A DNA stretch of 64,000 nucleotides, taken from positions 620,001 to 684,000 of the forward strand of contig NZ_JAYMGI010000002.1 of the NCBI RefSeq assembly GCF_035825295.1, written 5' to 3'. This DNA is from Actinacidiphila sp. DG2A-62. Lineage in GTDB: Bacteria; Actinomycetota; Actinomycetes; Streptomycetales; Streptomycetaceae. Positions 13,895-23,511 of the stretch are shown piece after piece. Position numbers and translations under genes: made by a program. Every line of letters starts with the position of its first letter. Position 1 is the first letter of the stretch. Below the pieces are notes generated by a model that made no database searches, was not told the origin of the DNA, and worked only from the letters and a program-made list of their open reading frames with translations.

Positions 13895-15568
13895 ATGCCC
13901 GAAAACATCCGGTCCAGGCGCCACCGCGCCCGTACCGCCACCGCCGCGCTCGGCGCGGTCGCGGCACTGACCGGCGCGCTCGCCCTCACCGGCGCGCCGG
14001 CCGCCTCGGCCACCACGCCGGCCGTCTACCACGTCGACTGCCAGGCCACCGGCAGCACCCAGACCGGCAGCGAGGCCGAGCCGTTCACCAGCCTCGCCAA
14101 GGCCTCCAGCCACCACTTCCTGGCCGGCGAGAGCCTGCTGCTGAAGTACGGGACGGTGTGCGACGGTTCGCTGGTCGTCCAGGGTTCGGGCAGCTCCACC
14201 GCCTGGAACACCATCGGCGCCTACGGCGACTCCACCCAGGCGCTGCCCGTGATCGACGGCGGGCAGAACATCGACGACATGTCCAACCCCAGCGCCGTGG
14301 CGCTGAAGAACGTCTCCTACTGGAACGTGCGCGACCTGGACATCCGGGGCGGCTACTGGCGCGGCCTGTGGATCGAGGCCGACCAGCCCGGCGTCACCCA
14401 GCAGGGCTTCAACCTCACCGGCCTGAAGGTGCACGACCAGGCCAACCGCCCGCGCTACCGCGTCGATCCGACCACGAAACAGGTACAGACCGACTGGATC
14501 TCCTCCACCGGCGGCGTCATCGTCGAGCCCTGCCAGCAGACCGCGAAGATCGCGGACGTGATGATCGACCACGTGGACGCCTCCCACTCGCACGAGGTGG
14601 GCTTCCAGATCGGCCACTCGGAGAAGGGCGTCTACGACCCGGTCGTGCCCGGCGGCTACAACACGCCCGACTGCCACATGGGCCTGACCGGCAGCACCCT
14701 GCCGGCCAAGGACGGCGTCTCCGACGTGACGATCCAGAACTCCGAGGCGGGCTTCAACGACGCCTCCGGGGTGTGGGCTTCGGGCGTCACCGGCCTGCAC
14801 CTGTACAAGAACGAGCTGCACGACAACGGCAACGGGAAAGCGGCGGACGGCGAGAACTCCTCACTGCTGAACGGCGAGGGCGCCTGGTGGTCCAACTCCT
14901 ACGACGTGCGCGTGACGTACAACCACAGCTACGGCAACAAGCGCGGCGGCGGTGACGGCGGCGGCCTGGACGCCGACACCTACTCCACCAAGAGCCTGAT
15001 CGACCACAACACCGTCGAGGACAACGAGGCCTACTGCATCGCGGTCTTCGGCGGTCGCGACCTGCTCACCTCGGACGTCACCATCACCAACAACACCTGC
15101 ACCGACAACGGGCAGAACGCGAAGTCGCAGACGCAGGGCGACATCTACACCTGGACCAACGGCCGCAAGTCCACCGACCCGTCGAACATCCAGGACATCA
15201 CCGTCAACCACAACGTCATCGACCGCACCCAGCCCGGCGCATGGCTGGTGTCCCAGTCCAGCTACCTGCCCGGCGAGGTGTCCTTCTGGGGCAACACCAT
15301 CACCCACGCGGTGCCCAGCGAACTCGTCGACATCGAGCAGTGCGGTACGGACGTCCTGTGGAAGCTGTGCGGCACCACGCTGCCGGCGCTCAACCTCAAC
15401 ACCTACAAGGTGACCGGGACGGGGCCGGTGACCTTCGTGGAGGCGCCCTACGGCTCCACCGGGCCGGGCAGCGAGAGCGACCCGTACACGCCGTTCTCCG
15501 ACTACCAGGCGAAGACCGGGCAGGACCCGCAGTCCACCTGCACCTCGGCGTCCAGCGCCACCTGCTGA
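13895..15568 (+). CDS. Secreted right-handed beta-helix protein, probable polysaccharide lyase or hydrolase
   Basis: A 557-residue exported protein. The N-terminal signal has a basic region, a hydrophobic stretch and an Ala-X-Ala site near residue 38 ([14 protein letters not shown]). The mature region has repeated N-x-T/V and 'DVTIxNS', 'VTITNNTCTDN', 'ITVNHNVIDR' stacks typical of parallel beta-helix enzymes (pectate-lyase-like superfamily). The segment GGGDGGGLDAD may line the active groove. I cannot assign a PL or GH family. As the only complete secreted enzyme in the locus it probably makes the oligosaccharides imported by the transporter. Confidence 0.75.
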   Translation: MPENIRSRRHRARTATAALGAVAALTGALALTGAPAASATTPAVYHVDCQATGSTQTGSEAEPFTSLAKASSHHFLAGESLLLKYGTVCDGSLVVQGSGSSTAWNTIGAYGDSTQALPVIDGGQNIDDMSNPSAVALKNVSYWNVRDLDIRGGYWRGLWIEADQPGVTQQGFNLTGLKVHDQANRPRYRVDPTTKQVQTDWISSTGGVIVEPCQQTAKIADVMIDHVDASHSHEVGFQIGHSEKGVYDPVVPGGYNTPDCHMGLTGSTLPAKDGVSDVTIQNSEAGFNDASGVWASGVTGLHLYKNELHDNGNGKAADGENSSLLNGEGAWWSNSYDVRVTYNHSYGNKRGGGDGGGLDADTYSTKSLIDHNTVEDNEAYCIAVFGGRDLLTSDVTITNNTCTDNGQNAKSQTQGDIYTWTNGRKSTDPSNIQDITVNHNVIDRTQPGAWLVSQSSYLPGEVSFWGNTITHAVPSELVDIEQCGTDVLWKLCGTTLPALNLNTYKVTGTGPVTFVEAPYGSTGPGSESDPYTPFSDYQAKTGQDPQSTCTSASSATC

Positions 15569-15696
15569 ACCGGCCCGACCCGACCACGCCGCCAGGCCCC
15601 GCGCCGGCCGGCGGCCATCGACCGAGCGGGGCCGGGAGGTGCCTCCCCCGGCCCCGCTCCCCTCTCGCCCGCCCACCCGCCTTCGAGGACACCGCC

Positions 15697-17740
15697 ATGC
15701 CGCACCCGGACCCCCCGCACCCCGTCTGGGGGCGGATCCCCGGCCCGCCTACGGGGCCGACTACAACCCCGAGCAGTGGTCGCCGGACGTCTGGCGCGAG
15801 GACGTGGCGCTGATGCGCGAGGCGGGGGTGAACCTCGTCTCGCTCGGCGTCTTCGCCTGGTCGTGGATCGAGCCGGAGCCGGGCCGGCTGGACTTCGCCG
15901 GCATGGACGAGGTGCTCGGCCTGCTGCACGAGGGCGGCATCGCCGTGGACCTCGCCACCCCGACCGCCGCCCCGCCGCTGTGGTTCTCGCACGCCCACCC
16001 CGAGTCGCTGCCCGTCACCGCCGACGGCGTCCGCCTGGCGCCCGGCTCCCGGCAGGCGTTCTGCGCCTCCTCCCCCGCGTACCGCGCGCACGCCACGGGC
16101 ATCGCCACCGCCCTGGCCGAACGGTACGGCGACCACCCCGCCGTGGTGATGTGGCACGTCAACAACGAGTACGGCAACACCAACGCGCACTGCCACTGCG
16201 ACACGTCCGCCGAGGCCTTCCGCGACTGGCTGCGGCGCGTCTGCGGCGACGACCTGGACGCCCTCAACTCCCGCTGGGGCACGTCCTTCTGGGGCATGCG
16301 GTACAACGACTGGGCGCAGGTGACACCGCCGCGCACCACCACCGGCAGCCTGCCGCCCGGCCTGCTGCTGGACTTCCACCGCTTCAGCGACGCCGAGCAG
16401 CTGGCCTGCTACACCGCCGAACGCGACGCCATCAGACCGCACTCGCCGGGCCGTCCCGTCACCACGAACTTCATGACCGGCGAGTTCAAGCCCGCCGACT
16501 ACTGGCGGTGGGCCCGCGAGGTCGACATCGTCGCCAACGACCACTACCTGACCGCCGAGGACCCGCACCGCACCGCGGAACTCGCCTTCACGGCCGACCT
16601 CACCCGCGGCATCGCCAGCAGCAGGCCCTGGCTGCTGATGGAACACTCCACCTCGGCCGTCCAGTGGCAGCCGCGCAACCTCGCCAAGGCGCCGGGCGAG
16701 ATGGCCCGCAACACCCTCACCCACCTCGCGCGCGGCGCCGACGGCGCCCTGTTCTTCCAGTGGCGGCAGTCCGCGTCCGGCGCCGAGAAGTGGCACTCCG
16801 CGATGCTCCCGCACGGCGGCGTCGACACCCGCGTCTGGCGCGAGGCGCGCGATCTGGGCGCGGCGGTGGGCCGGCTCGCCGAGACCGCCGGCAGCCTGTG
16901 CGAGCCCGCGGACACGGCGCTGGTCTGGGACTACGACGCCTGGTGGGCCCTGGAACTGCCGGACCGGCCCAGCCTCGACATGCGCTACCGGCCCGAACTG
17001 CGGGCCTGGCACCGCGCCCTGTGGACCGCGGGTCTGCGCTGCGACGTCGTGCCCGCGCCCGGCGGGGAGCACGCGCCCCGGCTCGACCCGTACCGGCTGC
17101 TGCTCGTGCCCTCGCTGTACGCGGCCCCGGACGGCGCGGCGGCGGCACTGGCCGGCTTCGCCGAGGCGGGCGGCCACGTCGTGGTGGGCCCCTTCAGCGG
17201 CGTGGCCGACGGCGCGGACCGGGTGCCCGCCGGCCCCTATCCCGCGCTGCTGCGGGATCTGCTGGGTCTGCACGTCGACGAGTTCCTGCCGCTGGCGGCC
17301 GGCGCGACGGTGGGCCTGGACGACGGTACGACCGGGCGCACCTGGGCCGAGCGGGTCGTGCCGGGGCCGGCGCCGAGGTCGAGGCGCGCTTCGCCTCGGG
17401 CCCCGCCGCGGGCGAGCCCGCCGTCCTGCGCCGCGCCCTGGGCCGCGGCACCGTGCGCTACGCGGCCACCCGCTTCGACGACGCCTCCCTGTCCCGTCTG
17501 CTGCCGCGCTGGTCGGCGGCGGCCGGCTGCCGCCCCGCCGTCGAGGGCGCCGGCGCGGGCGTCGAGGTCGTCCGGCGCCGTAGCGGCGACGCCGCCTGGC
17601 TCTTCGCCGTCAACCACACCGGCGCGCCGGCCGCCCTTCCGGCGGCGGGCCACGAACTGCTCGGCGACCGCCCGGTCCGCGGCGTGCTCCACCTGCCCGC
17701 CGGCGCGTGCGCGGTGGTCCGCGAGCAGACACCGCGGTGA
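15697..17740 (+). CDS. Beta-galactosidase, GH42 family (two apparent frameshifts)
   Basis: Intracellular galactosidase or arabinopyranosidase. The ATG at 15697 (RBS GAGG) begins MPHPDPPHPVWG; the family hallmark YGADYNPEQW follows in another frame, and the last 125 residues are in a third. Missing bases are placed in the G5 run 15728-15732 and in or near the G4 run 17363-17366; correcting both gives about 681 residues, normal for GH42. Visible features: HVNNEYG with the acid/base Glu (about residue 155), LLMEHSTS with the nucleophile Glu (about 315), and CHCDT, part of the GH42 zinc-site region. The C-terminal beta domain ends in a predicted hairpin terminator. Confidence 0.86.
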
Positions 17741-17754
17741 CCGGCCGCGGCGCC

Positions 17755-17791
17755 CCGGCGCGGGCCCGCACCTGACGCGGGCCCGTGCCGG
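17755..17791. terminator. Hairpin terminator between convergent GH42 and TetR genes
   Basis: Arms 17755-17769 and 17777-17791 can form a 15-bp stem with one G-U pair and a 7-nt loop. It sits between two genes that end toward each other, so it can serve both directions. No T-tract follows, as is usual in this group. Confidence 0.6.
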
Positions 17792-17876
17792 CTGCGGCGC
17801 CGTGGGCCGCGGCCGCCGGACGCGGTGCCGTGGGCCGCGCCCACCGCGCGCGGGGCGGCCTCCGCGACCGCCGGGG

Positions 17877-18542
17877 CTACCGGCCGTCCGCCGCCAGGAC
17901 GCCGTCCAGCACGATGCCCACCAGGCTGAGCAGCCGGGACCGCAGGTCGAAGGGCGCGGGCTCGCGGGAGATCCACTCGGTGAGCGCGGCGAAGTAGCCG
18001 GCCGCCAGGACGCGTCCGGCGAGTCCGGGGTCCACCCCCTCGGCCAGGCGGCCCGCGGTGTGGGCGCGGGCGAAGATCGAGCCGAGCTCCGCGGCCAGCG
18101 GCGGGTCCGCGAGCACGTTGGTGGTGTGCACGGCCGCGCCCATCAGCGCGACGGTCTCCTCGCGGGTGCGGCTGCTGGTCTCGGCCAGCTCGATCATGTA
18201 GCGGTCCAGCACCTCGCGTACGGAGTGGTCCTCCAGGTGCTCGGCGTAGATCGCGCCGAACGCGCGCCGCCTGCGCCGCGCGCTCCACTCGTCCAGGAAC
18301 GCGCTCTTGCGCGGGAAGTGGTTGAACACCGTCCCGCGCGCGACGTCCGCGCGCTGCGCGATGTCGTCCATCGTGGTGCTGTCGAAGCCCTTCTCGATAA
18401 TCAGCTCCACCGCGGCGTCGTAGACCTGGTTGCGGCGCCGCTCACGGCCGCGCTCGCGGCGGCCGGCCGGAGCGGCCACCGCGCCGCCGGACTCGGCAGA
18501 ACCGGAAGGGGACACCGACCGCGCCGGCTCTGCGGACATCAC
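17877..18542 (-). CDS. TetR-family transcriptional regulator
   Basis: Ligand-responsive repressor of about 221 residues. After an Ala/Ser-rich N-tail come the TetR helix-turn-helix (TTMDDIAQRADVARGTVFNHFPRK) and an all-helical ligand domain. Three in-frame starts cluster at 18548 (ATG), 18542 (GTG) and 18539 (ATG); GGAG lies 8 bp from the GTG at 18542, which I prefer. It is divergent from the FAH-family operon, and a perfect palindrome (18626-18639) lies between them, so it probably represses that operon and may autoregulate. Confidence 0.88.
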   Translation of the reverse strand: MMSAEPARSVSPSGSAESGGAVAAPAGRRERGRERRRNQVYDAAVELIIEKGFDSTTMDDIAQRADVARGTVFNHFPRKSAFLDEWSARRRRRAFGAIYAEHLEDHSVREVLDRYMIELAETSSRTREETVALMGAAVHTTNVLADPPLAAELGSIFARAHTAGRLAEGVDPGLAGRVLAAGYFAALTEWISREPAPFDLRSRLLSLVGIVLDGVLAADGR

Positions 18543-18568
18543 GCTCATAACTCCTTCGGCGGGACCCA

Positions 18569-18597
18569 TTGACGGACCCCGGGTCGTGACCTACGTT
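18569..18597 (+). promoter_or_regulatory. Vegetative-type promoter of the FAH-family operon
   Basis: TTGACG (18569-18574) and TACGTT (18592-18597) are 17 bp apart. The predicted start near 18604 is about 20 bp upstream of the palindrome at 18626-18639. The -10 hexamer is the same as in the promoter at 8129-8157. Confidence 0.5.
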
Positions 18598-18625
18598 ACC
18601 TAGAACTTGTACCGCAGTCCAAAAA

Positions 18626-18639
18626 TGTACCGTGGTACA
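18626..18639. promoter_or_regulatory. Probable TetR operator
   Basis: TGTACCGTGGTACA is a perfect inverted repeat of 6-bp arms around GT. A half-site TGTACCG lies just upstream at 18608-18614. It lies between the promoter at 18569-18597 and the ribosome site of the FAH gene, and next to the divergent tetR gene. Confidence 0.65.
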
Positions 18640-18652
18640 GAAAGGAGCGGGC

Positions 18653-19684
18653 ATGCGACTCGTGACCTTCACACCCCCCGGACTGGCCCCCCGGCTCGGC
18701 GTCCTCGACGGGCCGACCGTCGTCGAGCCGGCGGCGGTGCTCCGGGCCGACCGGCTGCTGGCCGAAGGGTCCGCCGGCGCCGGCCGCGCGCCGGAGCTGC
18801 CCACCGAGATGGTCGCCTTCTTCGAGACCGGCGAGCGCGGGCTCGACCTGGCCCGGCAGGCGCTCGACACCGCGAGGACGAGGCGGGAGCGCGGCGACGA
18901 GCTCACCGGGCCCGACGGCTCCCCGGCGGTGCACGCCCTGGCGGACGTCACGCTGCTCGCCCCGGTGCCCCGGCCGCGCCGGGTGCGGGACTACCTGACG
19001 TACACCGAGCACGCCACCGGGTCCGGGCTGGAGGTGCCGCCGGCCTTCGCGGCGATGCCGATCTGCTACAAGTGCAACACCGAGTCGATCATCGGCCCCG
19101 AACAGCCGCTGCTGTGGCCGTCGTACACCGACCAGCTGGACTTCGAGCTGGAGCTGGGCTTCTTCACCTCCGGCGGCGGCCGGGACCTGACCGTGCGCGA
19201 GGCGGCCCGGCGGATCGCCGGCGTCACGATCTTCAACGACGTCAGCGCCCGCGACATCCAGTTCTTCGAGATGAGCCTCGGCATCGGGCCGTCCAAGGGC
19301 AAGGACTTCTGCACCGCGATGGGCCCCTGCGTGCTGACGATGGACGAGGTCGACGAGTGGGCGGTCGAGATGACCGCGCGGGTCAACGGGGAGGTGTGGG
19401 CTTCGGGCACCACCCGGCATCGCCAGTTCTCCTTCGCCGAGGTACTCGCCTGGGCGTCGCTTGACGAGGAAGTCTATCCCGGCGAGTTCTTCGGCCTGGG
19501 GACGGTCGGCGGCGGCTGCGGCCTGGAACTGGACCGCTGGATCCAGCCGGGCGACGTGGTCGAGCTGGAGGCCTCCGGCGTCGGCGTCCTGCGCAACCCC
19601 GTGGGCGCCCGCCAGATCCGCCCCGAGGGCGCGGGCGTCGCCTCCTACCGCGGCGCCCCGCGGGCGCGGGCCGACCATGGCTGA
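18653..19684 (+). CDS. Fumarylacetoacetate hydrolase (FAH) family protein
   Basis: A 343-residue enzyme of the FAH superfamily, which hydrolyses C-C bonds or decarboxylates/isomerises diketo-acids in aromatic and related catabolism. The C-terminal catalytic fold starts at about residue 110 (VRDYLTYTEHA); the metal-ligand region is YTDQLDFELELGFF, and IFNDVSARDIQ follows. The extra N-terminal domain (about 100 residues) is as in larger members. RBS AAAGGAG is 6 bp before the ATG. It overlaps the ligase gene by 8 bp. The substrate is not evident. Confidence 0.85.
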   Translation: MRLVTFTPPGLAPRLGVLDGPTVVEPAAVLRADRLLAEGSAGAGRAPELPTEMVAFFETGERGLDLARQALDTARTRRERGDELTGPDGSPAVHALADVTLLAPVPRPRRVRDYLTYTEHATGSGLEVPPAFAAMPICYKCNTESIIGPEQPLLWPSYTDQLDFELELGFFTSGGGRDLTVREAARRIAGVTIFNDVSARDIQFFEMSLGIGPSKGKDFCTAMGPCVLTMDEVDEWAVEMTARVNGEVWASGTTRHRQFSFAEVLAWASLDEEVYPGEFFGLGTVGGGCGLELDRWIQPGDVVELEASGVGVLRNPVGARQIRPEGAGVASYRGAPRARADHG

Positions 19685-21122
19685 CACCGTCCCCGGGCTG
19701 CTGCGCCGGCACGCCGCGGACCCGCGCAGGGTGTTCGCCGTCCTCGACGGCGGCGTCACCGTCACCTACGCCGAGCAGCTGGCCCGCAGCCGCCGGGTCG
19801 CGGCGCAGCTGCGGCGGCGCGGCGCGCGCCCGGGCGACCGGGTGCACGTCCAGCTGCCCAACTGCCGGGAGTTCTACGACATCTGGTTCGCCACCGCGCT
19901 GTCCGGCACGGTCCTGGTGCCCACCAACCCGCAGTCCTCGGACGACGAACTCGCCCACGTGCTGCGGGACGCCGCGCCCGTCGTCTCGGTCCGCGACCCC
20001 GCGCAGGCCGCCGCGCTGCTCGCCGGAGCCGCCGGCGAGGACGCGGATTCACCGGCCGCCCCCGGCGCGCTCGCCGCGATCCTCTACACCTCGGGCACCA
20101 CCAGCCGGGCCAAGGGGGTGATGGTCACCGACGCCAACTACGCCGCCGTCGGCCGCGCCGTCGCCGACCACCTGTCGATGACCGCCGACGACCGCTGGCT
20201 GGTCGTCCTCCCCCTCTTCCACGCCAACGCGCAGTACTACTGCACCATGTCGGCGCTGGTGTCCGGCGCCTCGATCGCCCTGGCCCCGCGCTTCACCGCG
20301 CGCGGCTGGGGACGCCAGGCGCACGAGAGCGGGGCGACGCTGGCCAGCCTGTTCGCCGCGCCCGTGCGGATGATCCTGGCCGCCGCGCCGCAGCCCACGG
20401 ACGCCGCCAACCGGCTGCGCGCCGTGCTGTTCGCGCAGCACCTCTCCACCGCGGACGCCACCGCGTTCGAGAGCCGGTTCGGCACCCGGCTGCTGCAGCT
20501 GTACGGCATGACCGAGACCGTACTGCCGCCCACCGTCAACCCCGACGACGCCGCCCGCCGCTGGGACAGCATCGGACGACCGCTGCCCGGCGTCCGGATC
20601 GACCTGCGCGACCAGGACGGGACCCTCGTCGAGGGCCCCGGCACCGGCGAGATGGTCGTCCGCGGCCGGCCCGGCCTCACCCTGGCCGGCGGCTACTGGA
20701 ACAACGACCGCGCCACCCACGAGGTGTTCACCGAAGACGGCCTGCGCACCGGCGACCTCGCCCGGCGCACGGCCGACGGATTCCTCCACTTCGTCGACCG
20801 CAGCAAGGACATGATCAAGCGGGCCGGGGAGAACGTCTCGGCCGGCGAGATCGAGCGGGTCGCGAACGAGCATCCGGCCGTCGCCGAGTCCGCGGCGATC
20901 GGCGTCCCCGACCCGGTACGCGACGAGGCCATCGTGCTCGTCGCCGCGGTCCGCCCCGGCCACCGGCCGAGCGCGGACGACCTCATCGAATGGTGCGCGC
21001 GACGGCTCAGCCCGTTCAAGGTGCCCGGCACGGTCGTCTTCGTCGACGCCCTCCCGCGCACCAGCGTCGGCAAGATCCGCAAGGCCGAGCTGCGCGCGCT
21101 GCCGGAACTCCAGACCGGCTGA
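19677..21122 (+). CDS. AMP-dependent acyl-CoA synthetase/ligase
   Basis: Activates a carboxylic acid to its CoA thioester. The 481-residue protein has the phosphate-binding motif ILYTSGTTSRAKG (about 137-149), LYGMTET (about 280), the GDLA(R) motif (about 358) with the adenylate-binding Asp, and a C-terminal PRTSVGKIRK whose Lys is catalytic. The ATG at 19677 overlaps the upstream stop. Together with the FAH-family hydrolase and the MFS carrier it suggests uptake and CoA-dependent breakdown of an organic acid. Confidence 0.88.
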   Translation: MADTVPGLLRRHAADPRRVFAVLDGGVTVTYAEQLARSRRVAAQLRRRGARPGDRVHVQLPNCREFYDIWFATALSGTVLVPTNPQSSDDELAHVLRDAAPVVSVRDPAQAAALLAGAAGEDADSPAAPGALAAILYTSGTTSRAKGVMVTDANYAAVGRAVADHLSMTADDRWLVVLPLFHANAQYYCTMSALVSGASIALAPRFTARGWGRQAHESGATLASLFAAPVRMILAAAPQPTDAANRLRAVLFAQHLSTADATAFESRFGTRLLQLYGMTETVLPPTVNPDDAARRWDSIGRPLPGVRIDLRDQDGTLVEGPGTGEMVVRGRPGLTLAGGYWNNDRATHEVFTEDGLRTGDLARRTADGFLHFVDRSKDMIKRAGENVSAGEIERVANEHPAVAESAAIGVPDPVRDEAIVLVAAVRPGHRPSADDLIEWCARRLSPFKVPGTVVFVDALPRTSVGKIRKAELRALPELQTG

Positions 21123-21164
21123 CCGAGTCCGCTGCCGCCGCGCAGCCGACCTTCGGAGGACATC

Positions 21165-22487
21165 GTGACCGCTCCCTTCCCCTCCCCCGCCGCCCCGTCC
21201 CCGTCCAGACCCGACACCCTGCGCTGGGGCATGCTCGCCCTGCTCAGCGCCGGGTTCGTCGCCCTCACCCTCAACTGGTTCGACGTGGCCGCGGCGTTCC
21301 CGCTGATCGGCGCGGAGTTCCACGCCGGACTGGGCTCGCTGACCTTCCTCGTCTCGCTGTTCATCGTCGGCTACGGGCTCGCGCACATCCCCGGCGGCAT
21401 GCTCGCCACCGCCATCGGCATGAAGCGCACCCTGGTCATCGGCCTGGCCCTGCAGGGCGCGGCCGGCGTGATGTCCGGCCTGTCGTACTCCTACACCGAG
21501 CTGGCCTGGTTCCGGCTGGTCAGCGGGATCGGCGGATCGATCTTCATCGCCGTCGCGTTCGGCGCGGTGATCGTGTGGTTCCGCCAAGGGCAGGTGACGC
21601 TGGCGCTCGGCATCTCCGGCGGCGCGGCCTTCAGCGGCGGCGCGGCGTTCGCCCTGTACGTGTGGGTGTATCTGCAACGGGCCACCGACTGGCACGTCTC
21701 GCTGGTGCTGGCCGGCGTCTTCGAGCTGCTGGTCGCGGCGGCGACCGCGGTGTGGTTCCGCACCCCGCGGGACATGCCGTCGCTGGCCGGCGCGTCCTTC
21801 GAACGCGAGGCGCTGCGCACCGCGGTGGCCGGCCGGGACCTGTGGACGTACGGCATCGCGCTGCTCGGCGCGTACGGCGCGTACTTCACCACCTCGCAGC
21901 TGTTCAGCGTGTACGCCATCGCCGAGCGCCACTTCGACGCCTCCAAGGGCGGGCTGCTCTCCGCGATGATCGCGCTGGCCGGCATCCCGGGCAGCGTGCT
22001 CGGCGGGTACTTCGCCGACCGCAGCCGCAATCTGCGGGCCTTCGTGGTGGCGTCGCTGGTCGTCGTGGCGGGCCTGCTGGCGCTGATCCCGGTCGTGCCC
22101 ACCGGCTGGCTGTGGCCGGTGGGGATCGGCATCGGCTTCGCGCTGATCTTCGGGTTCGCCGCCTGGTCGGCGGTGCCGACCCGGGTCAGCGGGATCCGGC
22201 ACGAGTACGTCGGCACCGCCACCGGGCTGATGCTGACCCTGGCCGCGGTCGGCGGGTTCTTCGTGCCGATCGTCTTCGGCCACGTCGTGCCGCACACCAG
22301 CTACGACACCGGCTGGCGGTTCCTGGCCGTGGTCAGCTTCGTCTTCGCGCTGGTCGGCCTGTTCGGGCGCAACCCGGGAGCGGTCCCGGACCCGGAGCCG
22401 GCCCGGCCCGACGCCCTGGACGCGCCGGCCGCCACGGCCGCGCGGCGGCCCACCGACACCCCCCGACCGAAGGGATCCCTCACATGA
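21165..22487 (+). CDS. MFS transporter (anion:cation symporter-like)
   Basis: A 440-residue membrane carrier with 12 predicted helices. The cytoplasmic loop between helices 2 and 3 (GGMLATAIGMKR) and the second-half loop GGYFADRSRNLR match the MFS signature. Starts at GTG with CGGAGG upstream. ATGA overlap with the next gene. Probably imports the acid substrate handled by the ligase and hydrolases of this operon. Confidence 0.88.
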   Translation: MTAPFPSPAAPSPSRPDTLRWGMLALLSAGFVALTLNWFDVAAAFPLIGAEFHAGLGSLTFLVSLFIVGYGLAHIPGGMLATAIGMKRTLVIGLALQGAAGVMSGLSYSYTELAWFRLVSGIGGSIFIAVAFGAVIVWFRQGQVTLALGISGGAAFSGGAAFALYVWVYLQRATDWHVSLVLAGVFELLVAAATAVWFRTPRDMPSLAGASFEREALRTAVAGRDLWTYGIALLGAYGAYFTTSQLFSVYAIAERHFDASKGGLLSAMIALAGIPGSVLGGYFADRSRNLRAFVVASLVVVAGLLALIPVVPTGWLWPVGIGIGFALIFGFAAWSAVPTRVSGIRHEYVGTATGLMLTLAAVGGFFVPIVFGHVVPHTSYDTGWRFLAVVSFVFALVGLFGRNPGAVPDPEPARPDALDAPAATAARRPTDTPRPKGSLT

Positions 22488-23446
22488 GCAGCTCGACCGC
22501 CGCCCCGCACGGCGTGCGCACCCTCGACCCGCCGCTGGTCCAGGAGGTCAGCGACGGCGTGTACGCCTACGTCCAGCCGGACGGCACCTGGTGGATCAAC
22601 AACACCGGCTTCCTGGTGGGGCGTTCACGCGCGGCGGCCATCGACGCGTGTGCGACCGAGGCGCGTACCCGGGCCTTCCTGGAGGCGGTGGCGTCCGTGA
22701 CGCCCGCGCCGGTGCGGACCCTGGTCAACACCCACCACCACGGCGACCACACACACGGCAACAGCCTGTTCGGCGACGCGGTGATCGTGGCCCACGAGCG
22801 CACCCGTGAGGAGGTCATCGCCGAGGGCAGGCCCGGCACCAGCGAGCTGATCCGCAGCGGCGCCTGGGAGCCGACCGAGTGGGGCGACCTTCAGGTGGCA
22901 CCGCCGTTCCTCACCTACACCACCGGCGTGGACCTGTGGGTCGACGACCTGCGCTGCCAGGTGCGGTACACCGGCGGGCCGGCGCACTCCACCAACGACT
23001 CGATCGTGTGGATCCCCGAGCGGAAGGTGCTGTTCGCGGGCGACCTGCTGTTCAACGGCGGCACCCCGTTCCTGCTGGCCGGGTCGGTGGCCGGCGCGCT
23101 GGAGGCGGTGGCGGCCCTGAAGGACCTGGGCGCCGAGACGATCGTGCCGGGCCACGGGCCGGTGTGCGGCCCCGAGGTCATCGACGACGTGCTGGCGTAC
23201 CTGCGGTTCGTCTCGGACCTGGCGGCCGACGCGGTCCGCTCCGGCACCGACCCGCTGGAGGCGGCGCGCTCCACCGACCTCGGGGCGTTCGCCGGTCTGA
23301 CCGACGCCGAGCGGCTGGTCGGCAACCTCCACCGGGCCTGCGCCGAGCTGCTCGGCACGGAGCCCGGCGGGGTCATCGACTTCGCCCGCGCGCTGGCCGA
23401 CATGCGCGCGTACAACGGCGGCCGGCCGCTGAGCTGCCTGGCCTGA
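22484..23446 (+). CDS. Metallo-beta-lactamase-fold hydrolase
   Basis: A 320-residue zinc hydrolase. The HHHGDHTHGN motif (about residues 85-94) supplies metal ligands; further ligands are GGPAHSTND (His), FAGDLLFNGG (Asp) and VPGHGP (His). The sequence type resembles cyclase/lactonase-like members acting on ring-opening or thioester substrates. Last gene of the TetR-linked operon; a hairpin terminator follows. Confidence 0.87.
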   Translation: MSSSTAAPHGVRTLDPPLVQEVSDGVYAYVQPDGTWWINNTGFLVGRSRAAAIDACATEARTRAFLEAVASVTPAPVRTLVNTHHHGDHTHGNSLFGDAVIVAHERTREEVIAEGRPGTSELIRSGAWEPTEWGDLQVAPPFLTYTTGVDLWVDDLRCQVRYTGGPAHSTNDSIVWIPERKVLFAGDLLFNGGTPFLLAGSVAGALEAVAALKDLGAETIVPGHGPVCGPEVIDDVLAYLRFVSDLAADAVRSGTDPLEAARSTDLGAFAGLTDAERLVGNLHRACAELLGTEPGGVIDFARALADMRAYNGGRPLSCLA

Positions 23447-23451
23447 CGGCC

Positions 23452-23472
23452 CCGGCGCCCCCGGGGCGCCGG
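23452..23472. terminator. GC-rich hairpin between convergent MBL-fold and VOC genes
   Basis: CCGGCGCCCC (23452-23461) and GGGGCGCCGG (23463-23472) are perfect inverted repeats, giving a stem of at least 8 bp once a minimal loop is opened. Confidence 0.5.
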
Positions 23473-23511
23473 CTCCGCCCGCGCGTTCCGCCTGTTCCGC
23501 CCTGTGCCGCC

